Of a stretch of 64,000 bases of DNA, positions 34,890-43,425 are shown piece after piece. The number at the start of each line of letters is the position of its first letter. Position 1 is the first letter of the stretch. The notes beneath the pieces are model-generated. The model worked only from the letters and a program-made list of their open reading frames with translations. It made no database searches and was not told where the DNA came from. This DNA comes from Novosphingobium sp. 18050 (GTDB taxonomy: Bacteria; Pseudomonadota; Alphaproteobacteria; Sphingomonadales; Sphingomonadaceae): positions 31,096-95,095 of the forward strand of contig NZ_CACSJO010000020.1 in assembly GCF_902706195.1 (NCBI RefSeq). Direction: 5' to 3'. A program made the position numbers and the translations under genes.

Positions 34890-34904
34890 CCACGTGGCAT
34901 GTTT
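34890..34904. promoter_or_regulatory. CCAC[T/G]TGG element, site c (TetR/Rieske divergent region)
   Basis: CCACGTGGCATGTTT has a perfect 8-base palindromic core. It lies 45 bases upstream of the Rieske oxygenase start and 91 bases upstream of the TetR start. Confidence 0.48.
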
Positions 34905-34948
34905 GCGTCTGGCCAGGTACGCGAGACCGGCCTGGGAGACCAAAAACA

Positions 34949-36322
34949 ATGGACATGGACAAGCCCGGCCGGCTGGTGGACGAAGGTCCGCGGATCGCAG
35001 ATATCGATTTTTCGGGCTTCCTGATGCAGGTTCCCAGCGACCGCTACTACTCACAGGAATTCTCGAAGCAGGAGCGCGAACGCCTTTGGATGCGAACCTG
35101 GCAAATCGCCGGTCGCTGCGATGATTTGCCCAATACGGGGGACTGGTTCGAATACCGGCTGTTCGATCAATCGTGGATCATCGTGCGAGGCCGCGATCAT
35201 AAACTGCGCGGCTTCGTAAACGCCTGCCGACACCGTGGAAACGCCTTCTGCCAGGGCGAAGGGCACGCCGCGCGCTTCACTTGCCCTTACCACAACTGGT
35301 CGTACGGGCTGGACGGCAAGCTGCTCGCAGTGCCCCGGCCCGATTTCGACGGTTCTTTGGAAGAATTCGTTGGCCAGAAGTCCGAACTGGGCCTCATCGA
35401 AGTACCCGTGGCCGCTTTCGCCGGCTTCATCTTCCTGAATCCGGATCGCGGAGCAGGCCCGCTTCATGACTTTCTGGGTGAGGCCGTCGAACTGCTGGCG
35501 CCCTACCGAATGGAGGAGATGATCCCGCACGGCTTCAACGTCCGTGAGACTATCGCCTGCAACTGGAAGGTGATCATGGACGCCTTTCAGGAAGGCTACC
35601 ACATCCAGGGCGTGCATCCCGAACTCGTGGCAGCCATGGACGAATCTGAAGAACGCTATCGGTTCTTTGGCGATCACAGCGTTGCCACGGCGCCGTTCGG
35701 TGCCTCCAATCTCGCCGACAGCGACTTGAGGGAGCAGATTGCCGCGATCCATAGCCTGCCAGCAACCTTTCCGGCTGTGGCAGATTCCTTGCCGCGCTTC
35801 GATGAACTGGTGAACGCCTGCAGCGGCCCCGATGGTGCGCTGCCTACGGCGCTGGATGTCCCGCTTCGATCGCTGCTCCAGCAAGCGATGCGTGAAACCT
35901 GGAGCGCCAAGGGGCTCGACGTCAGCGGGCTCACCGACACCCAGCTAAGCGACAATCACTTCTGGATCCTGTTCCCGAATTGCTTCGTGACGATCCACGC
36001 GGGTGAATGCACGGTCATCATGTCGTTCCCGCATGAGAGCGGCGATCCCAATCGTTGCTACTGGCATGTGCAGAACCTGCAGTGGTTCCCGCCGGAACAG
36101 CGCGCCGAGAAGCGGACTTCTCTGACACAGGTTCCCGAAGGCGAACACTACCCGTACTTCCTCGCTCTCGAGCAGGACTACGAGCAGATGCAACACCAGC
36201 AGCGTGGTTTGCGCAATTCAAGCCAGCAGTTCCTCACGCTGACGCGGCAGGAAGTGCGGCTCGCCCACTTCCACGCTGCGGTGGCGAGTTGGATGGAGCA
36301 CGAAGGGCAGCGCAAAGCATAA
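34949..36322 (+). CDS. Rieske non-heme iron oxygenase, alpha subunit
   Basis: This 457-residue protein has the Rieske [2Fe-2S] motif C-x-H (NACRHRGN, about residues 92-94) and C-x2-H (CPYH, about 112-115). The catalytic iron site is in NWKVIMDAFQEGYHIQGVHPE, with two His, and a later Asp ligand is expected around DYEQMQ. It should insert oxygen into an aromatic ring, or N- or O-demethylate a substrate. The start ATG at 34949 has GGGAG 8 bases ahead. A longer frame upstream would run into the TetR gene and the operator. No ferredoxin or reductase is encoded nearby, so electrons must come from elsewhere. Confidence 0.93.
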   Translation: MDMDKPGRLVDEGPRIADIDFSGFLMQVPSDRYYSQEFSKQERERLWMRTWQIAGRCDDLPNTGDWFEYRLFDQSWIIVRGRDHKLRGFVNACRHRGNAFCQGEGHAARFTCPYHNWSYGLDGKLLAVPRPDFDGSLEEFVGQKSELGLIEVPVAAFAGFIFLNPDRGAGPLHDFLGEAVELLAPYRMEEMIPHGFNVRETIACNWKVIMDAFQEGYHIQGVHPELVAAMDESEERYRFFGDHSVATAPFGASNLADSDLREQIAAIHSLPATFPAVADSLPRFDELVNACSGPDGALPTALDVPLRSLLQQAMRETWSAKGLDVSGLTDTQLSDNHFWILFPNCFVTIHAGECTVIMSFPHESGDPNRCYWHVQNLQWFPPEQRAEKRTSLTQVPEGEHYPYFLALEQDYEQMQHQQRGLRNSSQQFLTLTRQEVRLAHFHAAVASWMEHEGQRKA

Positions 36323-36363
36323 GCTGCAGCATCAAACAGAAGTTTAGACGGGAGGGAATAGTT

Positions 36364-36819
36364 TTGGAAATCATCACTGCAACCGAGACCGGGAGCCACA
36401 AGGGCGCGCTTACAAAGATTGTCGACGCCTACTGCGAAGCGCATGCTCGCTTGACCGCACAAGGCGTCACTTCACCTTCCGATTGGGCTCCACTGGGTGA
36501 GTACATCGACGTCTCCCAGTTCAAACGGGTCGGAGCTTATCTTGAGGAGTTGAACTGGAAAGAATACTGTCAGTTTCTCACTGACTGGGCGGGCGGAACC
36601 CGTTTTGAAATGACGGTTTTCCGTATAACCGAGGCGGGCCGCATCGTCGTGCAGGAAATCGAAGAGCGGCATTATCGGGGCGACGAGTTCATCCGCAAAA
36701 ACGTCATCGCTCTCTATGTATTCAGCGATGAAAACAAAATCGTCCATCTCGACATCTATGAGCAAGCGAAAGATTCCGGACGCTGGATCATGGAGGCCGC
36801 CGAGGCAGCCATGACCTAG
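36364..36819 (+). CDS. SnoaL / NTF2-like protein 2, probable partner of the Rieske oxygenase
   Basis: This 151-residue protein begins at a TTG codon. The choice is supported by GGAGGG 7 bases before it, and no ATG is available in frame. The sequence (GEYIDVSQFKRVGAYLEEL, then WKEYCQFLTDWAGGTRFEMT, HYRGDEFIRKNVIALYVF) fits the NTF2 fold, like small subunits of ring-hydroxylating dioxygenases and SnoaL-like isomerases. It follows the Rieske alpha gene by 41 bases. It could be a beta subunit or an enzyme acting on the product. The stop overlaps a minus-strand gene remnant (CTAG). Confidence 0.75.
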   Translation: MEIITATETGSHKGALTKIVDAYCEAHARLTAQGVTSPSDWAPLGEYIDVSQFKRVGAYLEELNWKEYCQFLTDWAGGTRFEMTVFRITEAGRIVVQEIEERHYRGDEFIRKNVIALYVFSDENKIVHLDIYEQAKDSGRWIMEAAEAAMT

Positions 36820-37043
36820 CTGTCCGGTCGCGAAACCTCATTGGCATAATTGATCATCTCATCGACCTTGGGTAGCAGGTCGTTGTTGTTCGCTGGCTTG
36901 TAGCTGGGGTTTGCGAGGCGGCCATTGCGCTCGATCCGCTGGCGAAATGGCATCGATCGGCGAAAGTCCGGAAAGAACGCGCTTTCGTAGCCAGTTGCAG
37001 CATGGTTGAATCCGATAAGCAGCGTTTCGAGATCGGGGTGGCC
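36816..37043 (-). pseudogene. C-terminal gene fragment of unknown family
   Basis: A 75-codon frame (GHPDLETLLIGFNHAATGYE ... MINYANEVSRPDS) ends in a stop that overlaps the SnoaL-like gene stop in a CTAG, as real convergent genes do. No start codon fits, and a stop lies directly upstream. It appears to be a tail left after insertion of the IS481-type element. I do not recognise the family. Confidence 0.4.
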
Positions 37044-37139
37044 TTAGCGCTTGGCGGCGACACTCGCCGGCTCAGTGGATCGGGCGATCTCCGCTCGCAT
37101 TGCAGGCGTCGTTCGCGCCTGGAGGTGTATCTGCATCAT
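37044..37139 (-). mobile_element. IS481-type transposase N-terminal remnant
   Basis: On the minus strand, a 31-residue frame reads MQIHLQARTTPAMRAEIARS and then TEPASVAAKR before a stop. This matches the start of IS481-family transposases, where the sequence would continue into a helix-turn-helix. Only the first exon-like stub remains. The 36820-37339 interval otherwise holds no recognisable gene. Confidence 0.6.
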
Positions 37140-37339
37140 CACAGCACCTCATCGCTGACGGGGGTAAAGCGCCACGCGTCATCCGCGATAGCCCAGCCTA
37201 CCTGATCCCAATGACATTCCCCAACCAGACAGCTGGGTACATTTGGCCTCCATCACGCCTTTGCCGGAACCCTCTATCGAGCAAAGCGTATTGAAATCGT
37301 ACATACATCGGTTGGCGAGTATGGGCGACGGAGGTTAGC

Positions 37340-37504
37340 TTGCGCAAAGCGTTGACATTCAGATTTGATCCGGACCTTTCTGAGCGGGCACGGCAGCCTG
37401 CTCGGCCCGACTGTCGCTCACTGACCAATTTTGCCGAAACCGCTCTCCGGTACTCGATCGAACACTCTGCCGCGCAGCATCCGGCGAGCGATCGCTCGGC
37501 GTGA
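37340..37504 (+). CDS. Small ribbon-helix-helix-like protein
   Basis: A 54-residue frame starts at TTG 37340 behind a strong GGAGG spaced 5 bases. The sequence MRKALTFRFDPDLSERARQP, then CRSLTNFAETALRYSIEH, fits the beta-strand then two-helix layout of ribbon-helix-helix DNA-binding proteins (compare LTIRLDPEL...SLTNFVETAL in antitoxin-like members). It ends 6 bases before the KaiC-like gene and is probably its co-transcribed regulator. No toxin gene accompanies it. Confidence 0.6.
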   Translation: MRKALTFRFDPDLSERARQPARPDCRSLTNFAETALRYSIEHSAAQHPASDRSA

Positions 37505-37510
37505 TAGGCG

Positions 37511-39043
37511 ATGTATTACTTGCGCGGCGAAGCGAACGGGTTGACAGGAAAGGACACGGAGAACTTGAAAGCAAATTGTGAAACGGGCGTCTCCGGACTC
37601 GATGAAATCCTCGCCGGAGGCCTCGCAAAAAGCCGGCTATTTCTGATCGAGGGAAGCCCCGGCACCGGCAAGACGACCATCGCGAGCCAGTTTCTAATGG
37701 CAGGCGTCGATGCTGGTGATAAGGTTCTCTACATCACATTGTCGGAGACCGAGGAAGAGCTGCGTGATGGTGCGGCTTCGCATGGCTGGACCTTTGGCAA
37801 TGGCTTTGAGGTATTCGAACTGGTCCCGCCTGAAAGCCTACTCGACGAGCAGCAGCAGCAAAGCCTGCTCTATTCGTCCGACCTTGAACTGGGCGAGACC
37901 ACAAAACGTATCTTTGAGGCGTTCGAGCGGATCAAGCCCTCCCGCGTGGTACTCGACAGCTTGTCCGAGATTCGGCTGCTCGCGCAAAGTTCGCTGCGTT
38001 ACCGACGCCAGATCCTGGCGCTGAAGCATTATTTTTCGCGCCATGCGTCCACCGTCCTGATGCTCGATGATATGACGGCCGACGTAATGGACAAGACCGT
38101 CCACAGTGTGGCGCACGCCGTCATCCGGCTGGAGGAACTCTCTCCCACCTATGGCGCTGAACGACGCCGAATGCGGGTACTCAAATATCGTGGCCGGAAA
38201 TATCGCGGCGGATATCACGACTTTGTAATCGACACCGGGGGCATCCGTGTGTTTCCAAGACTGGTCTCGGCTGAGCATCGCTCGGACTTCAAGCGTGAAA
38301 CGGTGCCGATCGGCGACACGCAGCTTAACAAGCTGCTTGGCGGTGGGTTTGAGCGCGGAGCCAGCAATCTGATCCTGGGGCCGGCCGGCACCGGTAAGTC
38401 GCTGCTGACGCTGAGCTTCGTCAAATCCGCAGTCGAACGCGGCGAGACCGCTGCCATGTTTGTGTTCGACGAGGAGCTTGGGCTGCTGTTCGATCGCTCG
38501 AAGGGCCTGGGTATAGATTTGCAGGCGATGGTGGACAGCAAGAGGCTGGTGATCGAGCAGATCGACGCCGCCGAATTGACGCCCGGCGAATTTTCCGAGC
38601 GTGTCCGCATCTGCGTCGAGAAGTTCGGAGCGCGAACGGTCGTGGTCGACAGTTTGAACGGTTACCAGGCTGCCATGCCTGAAGAGCAGGCGTTGATCCT
38701 GCACATGCACGAACTGTTGCAATATCTGAACCGCCAGGGTGCGACGACCTTCTTGACGGTCGCCCAGCATGGACTGGTCGGCGATATGAAATCGCCGGTT
38801 GATGTGACTTATCTCGCCGACACGGTGATCCTGCTGCGTTATTTTGAAGCGATGGGCCGTGTGCGGCGCGCTATTTCGGTCGTCAAGAAGCGCACCGGCT
38901 CGCATGAGGATACGATCCGCGAATTCATGATCGGTTCTAATGGCATTACGCTTGGCGAACCACTTACCGCCTTCCAGGGTGTATTACGCGGTGTTCCCAA
39001 CCTTGTCGGCGATACCGGCCTTCTCGATGCGACCAAGGCGTGA
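37511..39043 (+). CDS. KaiC-like double-RecA ATPase
   Basis: This 510-residue protein has two RecA-type domains. Walker A motifs are GSPGTGKTT at residues 48-56 and GPAGTGKS at about 290. Walker B-type strands read RVVLDSLSEI and TVVVDSLNG. It is a stand-alone KaiC homologue without KaiA or KaiB, a class usually linked to signal transduction rather than a clock. An alternative TTG start at 37565 with GGAG just upstream would remove 18 residues. The gene overlaps the following histidine kinase by 17 bases, so the ATPase and kinase are expected to act together. Confidence 0.88.
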   Translation: MYYLRGEANGLTGKDTENLKANCETGVSGLDEILAGGLAKSRLFLIEGSPGTGKTTIASQFLMAGVDAGDKVLYITLSETEEELRDGAASHGWTFGNGFEVFELVPPESLLDEQQQQSLLYSSDLELGETTKRIFEAFERIKPSRVVLDSLSEIRLLAQSSLRYRRQILALKHYFSRHASTVLMLDDMTADVMDKTVHSVAHAVIRLEELSPTYGAERRRMRVLKYRGRKYRGGYHDFVIDTGGIRVFPRLVSAEHRSDFKRETVPIGDTQLNKLLGGGFERGASNLILGPAGTGKSLLTLSFVKSAVERGETAAMFVFDEELGLLFDRSKGLGIDLQAMVDSKRLVIEQIDAAELTPGEFSERVRICVEKFGARTVVVDSLNGYQAAMPEEQALILHMHELLQYLNRQGATTFLTVAQHGLVGDMKSPVDVTYLADTVILLRYFEAMGRVRRAISVVKKRTGSHEDTIREFMIGSNGITLGEPLTAFQGVLRGVPNLVGDTGLLDATKA

Positions 39044-41570
39044 AATTTTGAACCGAACACTTTCCGAAGGTGCGGTCATCCTGGCGCCGCTCGGGCGCGA
39101 TGCGATCGTCGCGCAGTCGATGATGCACGAGGCTGGGCTAGAGGCCGCGGTAGTCGCCAATTTGACAGAGTTCGTCGCTGTGCTGCGAGGCGGCGCAGGC
39201 TTCGCGATCGTTACCGAGGAAGCGATGCGCGGGGCCGATCTGCGGAACCTTGCCGGTTTCATCGCTGATCAGGCCGAATGGTCCGACTTCCCGTTCATTG
39301 TGCTTACTGCGCGTGGTGGGGGCCTTGAGCGCAATCCCGGGGCCGCGCGGCTCCTTGAGGTGCTCGGCAATGTGACGTTTCTCGAGCGCCCGTTCCATCC
39401 GACGACATTGACCAGTCTGGCCCACGCAGCGCGGCGGGGACGCCTGCGCCAATATGAGGCCCGGGTCCGGCTCGAGGACATTCGCGATGGGCGAGAACGA
39501 CTCACGATCGCGCTGGCGGCAGGCGGGCTAGGTGCGTGGGCATTAGATCTGGCCGCCAACGTCCTGGACGCGACCGACGATTGCAAAGCGCATTATGGCA
39601 GGGCGAGCCAAGACCCCTTCACCTACGAGGACTTGCGTGCGTCGGTGCATCCCGACGATGCCGAGCGCATGCAGCAAGCGGTCGCCAGGTCGATCCAGAC
39701 GGCCGAAAATTACGACATCGCCTACAGGGCAATTTGGCCCGATGGCTCGCTCCACTGGGTACAGGTCAACGGCCAGTTGGAATCCGATGCGACTGGCAAA
39801 CCCTTACGCATGGTCGGCGTGTCACAGGACATCACGACGCGACGGGAGGCGGAGGCGCGGCGCGCGGCATTGCTCGCACTAGGTGATGGCCTTCGCCAGA
39901 CGTCCGATCCTGCTGACATGTCTTTTCTTGCCGCGCAGATTTTGGGAGCGACCCTCGAGGTAAGCCGCGCGGGCTATGGGTTCATTGATCCGGTCGCCGA
40001 GACGATTACTGTCGAACGTGACTGGAACGCCCCCGATATCACGACGATCGCCGGGACTCTCCGTTTTCGGGACCATGGCTCTTACATCGAAGATTTGAAG
40101 CGGGGAGAGACGGTGGCGTGCGCCGATGCGCGCACAGATCCGCGCACTCGCGACACTGCGGAGCTGCTCGAGAAAATCGACGCGCGGTCGTTTGTGAACA
40201 TGCCAATCTTCGATCAAGGCAAATTCGTTGGCCTGCTGTATCTCAACCATCGCAAACCGCGACCCTGGAGTGATGACGAGCTCGTGTTCGTGCGAGATGT
40301 CGCCGATCGTACCCAGGCCGCGATCGAGCGGCACAATGCGGAAGCATCGCTGGCCGAGTTTGCCGAATCACTCGAACGTCAGGTCGAACAGCGTACGCGC
40401 GAAAGTGAGATGGCCCAGGAACAGTTGCGCCAAGCGCAGAAAATGGAAGCGGTGGGCCAGCTCACCGGAGGCCTGGCGCACGACTTCAACAATTTGCTTA
40501 CCGGTATTTCCGGCGGCCTTGAACTGCTGGAGATACGCATCAGGCAGGGGCGGATTGGAGAAATCGATAAATATGTCGAAATGGCGCGCAGCGCGACCAA
40601 GCGCGCGGCCGCGCTCACCCATCGCCTGCTTGCTTTTTCGCGGCGACAGACGCTCGATCCCAAGCCTTCGGACATCAATCGGATCGTCTCCAACATGGAC
40701 GAGTTTCTGCGGCGTTCCGTGGGCCCACAAGTGGAGATGGAGGTTGTCGGTGCCGGCGGGCTCTGGACAACATTGATCGATGCTAATCAGCTTGAGAACG
40801 CCCTGCTCAACCTTTGCATCAATGCTCGTGATGCTATGCCCGATGGCGGACGCATTACTATCGAAACTGCCAACAAGTGGCTCGATAAGGCGGCCGCTAA
40901 GGAACGCGATCTGCCTGTGGGTCAATATGTCTCGCTATGCGTGACCGATACTGGAACGGGAATGTCGCGCGAGACGACAGCGCGGGCATTCGACCCTTTC
41001 TACACCACCAAGCCGCTGGGAGAGGGAACCGGTCTCGGCCTTTCGATGATCTATGGCTTTGTCAGGCAGTCGGGCGGTCAAGTTCGGATTTATTCCGAAC
41101 TGGGACAAGGCACGACGATGTGTCTCTATTTTCCGCGCGTACATTCTGAGGAGTGCACCGACCCGGAGCAGGAAGAGCGGCTAGCAGCGGCCGCTTTTGC
41201 AAATGGCGAAACGGTACTGGTCGTCGATGATGAACCGGCAGTTCGTGTCCTCATCACCGAGGTGCTCGCAGAACTTGGGTATAATGCTTTGGAAGCGAGT
41301 GACGGCATCGCTGGTCTTGCGCTGCTCAAAAGTCAGCCGGGTATAGAACTTCTGGTCACCGACGTTGGCCTGCCTAAGGGCATGAACGGCCGACAACTTG
41401 CCGATGCCGCGCGCGTCGATCGGCCCGACCTCAAAGTGCTGTTCATTACGGGTTATGCCGAGAATGCTGTGATCGGCAGCGGGCGGCTCGAAGCCGGCAT
41501 GCACGTGCTGACGAAGCCCTTTGCAATGGATGCGTTGGCAAACCGCATTCGGGCACTGATTACGGAATGA
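39027..41570 (+). CDS. Hybrid histidine kinase (degenerate receiver, PAS, GAF, HisKA, HATPase, receiver)
   Basis: This 847-residue protein has, in order: an N-terminal receiver-like domain (about 1-130) whose phospho-Asp position reads FAIVTEE and whose Lys motif is ERPFHP, so it is inactive; a PAS domain (about 150-270); and a GAF domain (about 290-430). A short coiled coil follows, then HisKA with LAHDFNNLL (His near 486), a HATPase with DTGTGM and GTGLGLSM, and a C-terminal receiver with VVDDEP and Asp in VTDVGLP. No membrane segment is seen. The start at 39027 overlaps KaiC; TTG 39048 is an alternative. GAF/PAS domains and pairing with KaiC suggest light, redox or small-molecule sensing. 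Confidence 0.87.
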   Translation: MRPRREILNRTLSEGAVILAPLGRDAIVAQSMMHEAGLEAAVVANLTEFVAVLRGGAGFAIVTEEAMRGADLRNLAGFIADQAEWSDFPFIVLTARGGGLERNPGAARLLEVLGNVTFLERPFHPTTLTSLAHAARRGRLRQYEARVRLEDIRDGRERLTIALAAGGLGAWALDLAANVLDATDDCKAHYGRASQDPFTYEDLRASVHPDDAERMQQAVARSIQTAENYDIAYRAIWPDGSLHWVQVNGQLESDATGKPLRMVGVSQDITTRREAEARRAALLALGDGLRQTSDPADMSFLAAQILGATLEVSRAGYGFIDPVAETITVERDWNAPDITTIAGTLRFRDHGSYIEDLKRGETVACADARTDPRTRDTAELLEKIDARSFVNMPIFDQGKFVGLLYLNHRKPRPWSDDELVFVRDVADRTQAAIERHNAEASLAEFAESLERQVEQRTRESEMAQEQLRQAQKMEAVGQLTGGLAHDFNNLLTGISGGLELLEIRIRQGRIGEIDKYVEMARSATKRAAALTHRLLAFSRRQTLDPKPSDINRIVSNMDEFLRRSVGPQVEMEVVGAGGLWTTLIDANQLENALLNLCINARDAMPDGGRITIETANKWLDKAAAKERDLPVGQYVSLCVTDTGTGMSRETTARAFDPFYTTKPLGEGTGLGLSMIYGFVRQSGGQVRIYSELGQGTTMCLYFPRVHSEECTDPEQEERLAAAAFANGETVLVVDDEPAVRVLITEVLAELGYNALEASDGIAGLALLKSQPGIELLVTDVGLPKGMNGRQLADAARVDRPDLKVLFITGYAENAVIGSGRLEAGMHVLTKPFAMDALANRIRALITE

Positions 41571-42200
41571 CCTATCTGGGCTATCAACGCGGCATACCAG
41601 TCTGCATAGGGGCCGTTTCGCGCAAGGTGGCGATTGAGGGTGGGGTGCGTGGCGGTCCGCGCTCGCCCAGAGCCTGCTTCGCACGATCTCCAGCCTGAAG
41701 TGCATCAGCCTAGGCTGCTTTGTCACCGCCGCGACTGGCCGCACCGACTGCATGGCGCGTTACCATCAAAATCGCACCTGCGGATCGGCTCCAAACTCGG
41801 AAAACCGCGCCTGATAGCGCAAGCTTTTGTTTTCGCCCCGACTGCAGATTTCTCTCTGGATATAGCTGATTTCCCCCTCAATAGGACGGATCCCGTGTCA
41901 TGCGCCGATCCACAAATGGGGGATTTGTGGATCGCTGATGAAGAAGCGTCCTCACACTGAAATGTGTAACGAATCTGTTCCAGATCGGCCCCGCAACGGA
42001 AACAGTTCAAGTGCCCTGCGAGCAGATAGCCTGATGGGCCGGATGGCTATTTTCACGTGGGTCTCCGGACGGTGCCGTTCTGCCCTACTGACCATCCACT
42101 TGCTGGCTGGAGTTGAGTACATTTGTCCAAAAAGGATGGAACCCACGTCGCGGCAATTGCGCGGCTGAAGAGAAACCTTGGCCAACATCGCATCGAAGCT
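41571..42200. other. 630-base non-coding stretch after the histidine kinase
   Basis: I see no convincing gene. A perfect 11-base inverted repeat with a G5 loop (GATCCACAAAT, 41907-41917 with 41923-41933) is the only clear structure. It lacks a T tract. Codon periodicity is poor and the stretch borders the IS cluster. Confidence 0.5.
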
Positions 42201-42528
42201 GATTGAGCAACCTCACGTCTGGAAAATGAATCGGGTCGGGATCACGCATCCCGGCATTCCCATTTGATGTAGGCTTTGTTGTCGCAGGCCCATGTTTCGT
42301 CGATTTCGACGAGAACCGCGGAGACGAGGCGTAAGAGCGCCTAGTCGTTGGGGAAGACCCTGACCTTGACGGTACGGTGCTTGAGTTTCTGCTGGACGGC
42401 GCGCTCGATCGGGTTGGAGGTGCGCAGGCGCCGGCGGTGGCACTCAGGCAGGGTGAAGACACCCAGCCCTTCGGGAATGGCGTTTTCGAGCGACGTGGCG
42501 AGCTTGGGCGTGGTTTTGCTATAACCGT
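42201..42528 (-). mobile_element. IS256-family transposase C-terminal remnant, copy 1
   Basis: On the minus strand the sequence reads GLGVFTLPECHRRRLRTSNP, IERAVQQKLKHRTVKVRVFP and then an in-frame stop before ALLRLVSAVLVEIDETW. This is the C terminus of an IS256 (Mutator-type) transposase. It is cut at 42529 by an IS3-family element. A second copy of the last 245 bases lies at 52919-53165 in the same orientation. Confidence 0.75.
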
Positions 42529-42892
42529 TGACCTGCCCCCCGAAAAATCCCCCATTCTAATGTAGAGTCTGCACATGAGAAGGAGCAGACGTATGAGGAA
42601 GAGCCGTTTTACCGAGGCGCAGATCATCGGGATGATCAAATAGCGGGAGACCGGGCTGCCGACGGTCGAGATTTGCCGTAAGCATTGGGCTGAGCACGGC
42701 GACGCTTTATGAGTTGAAGGGCAAGTACGGCGACATGGAAGTGTCTGATGCCCGCCGGCTGCGCCAGCTTGAGGATGAGAACGGGAAGCTGAAACGCTTG
42801 CTGGCGGACAGCATGCTCGACAACGTCATCCTCAAGGATCTGTTGGGAAAAGCCTGACGCCAAGCCAGCGGCGGGATGCGGTGCTCAAATCC
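42529..42892 (+). pseudogene. IS3-family OrfA remnant inserted in the IS256 copy
   Basis: A TGACCTGCCCCCC-type end is followed by an OrfA from ATG 42593: MRKSRFTEAQIIGMIK, a TAG, then after a frameshift YGDMEVSDARRLRQLEDENG and LADSMLDNVILKDLLGKA (stop 42857). A few residues of OrfB (TPSQRRDAV) follow before the sequence changes to a recombinase. It is inactive. It belongs to a different IS3 subgroup from the element at 28232. Confidence 0.75.
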
Positions 42893-43350
42893 GGCAGACG
42901 AATAGCGGCCGACCTCAACAAGGACAGCATTGCCGCGCCGACAGGAGGCGCCTGGGGCGGCAGTACCATTAACGGCAATCCCAAGCGGGGGACTGGCATA
43001 CTCAACAATGAGATGTAAGTCGGAAAGCTGATCTGGAATCGCCAACGCTTCATCAAGGATCCGGACACCGGCAAACGGCAGTCGCGCCCAAATCCAGAAT
43101 CGGAATGGATCATCCAGGAGATTCCGGATCGTCATCACCTAATGGATCCATCGCTGTTTTCGGAATTCTGCACCGAATTCACGGGGGAGATGAACAGGCT
43201 GAGGCGGAGATCAAGAAGATCGACCGTGACCTCGACTCCATGGTCGACCTCATTCTACGCGGCGGCGCAGCGGACAAGATCAACGCCCGCATGGTGAAGA
43301 TGGAAACTCGCCCCAAGGAGCTTCAACGTACGCTGGCGGAGAGCAAAAAG
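42893..43350 (+). pseudogene. Large serine recombinase remnant
   Basis: Plus-strand frames give RIAADLNKDSIAAPTGGAWG, STINGNPKRGTGILNNEM, a TAA in place of Tyr, then VGKLIWNRQRFIKDPDTGKR and, after frameshifts, FSEFCTEFTGEMNRL and AEIKKIDRDLDSMVDLILRG. This is the DNA-binding and zinc-ribbon/coiled-coil part of a resolvase-type integrase. The catalytic N terminus is absent. It indicates a former integrated element. Confidence 0.7.
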
Positions 43351-43375
43351 CCCCGCCTTTGCTGCAAGCGGGCCT
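43345..43375 (-). terminator. Rho-independent terminator of the transketolase-like gene
   Basis: On the minus strand, GCCCGC and GCGGGGC form a stem around about 11 bases and are followed by TTTTT (43345-43349), 50 bases after the stop at 43426. Confidence 0.6.
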
Positions 43376-43425
43376 TTCTCCATCGTCGGCGAAAGCGCGG
43401 GCATCCTGATATCGGTGGCCATCTG

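Noticed and set aside
37340..37504. Ribbon-helix-helix protein as the antitoxin of a toxin-antitoxin pair
   Set aside because: No toxin-like gene adjoins it. The next gene, 6 bases on, is the KaiC-like ATPase.
37511..39043. KaiC homologue as evidence of a circadian clock
   Set aside because: KaiA and KaiB are absent, and stand-alone KaiC proteins next to histidine kinases are common in non-photosynthetic bacteria.
41907..41933. Perfect 11-base inverted repeat as a terminator of the histidine kinase gene
   Set aside because: It lies about 340 bases past the stop and lacks a T tract, so it is recorded only as structure.
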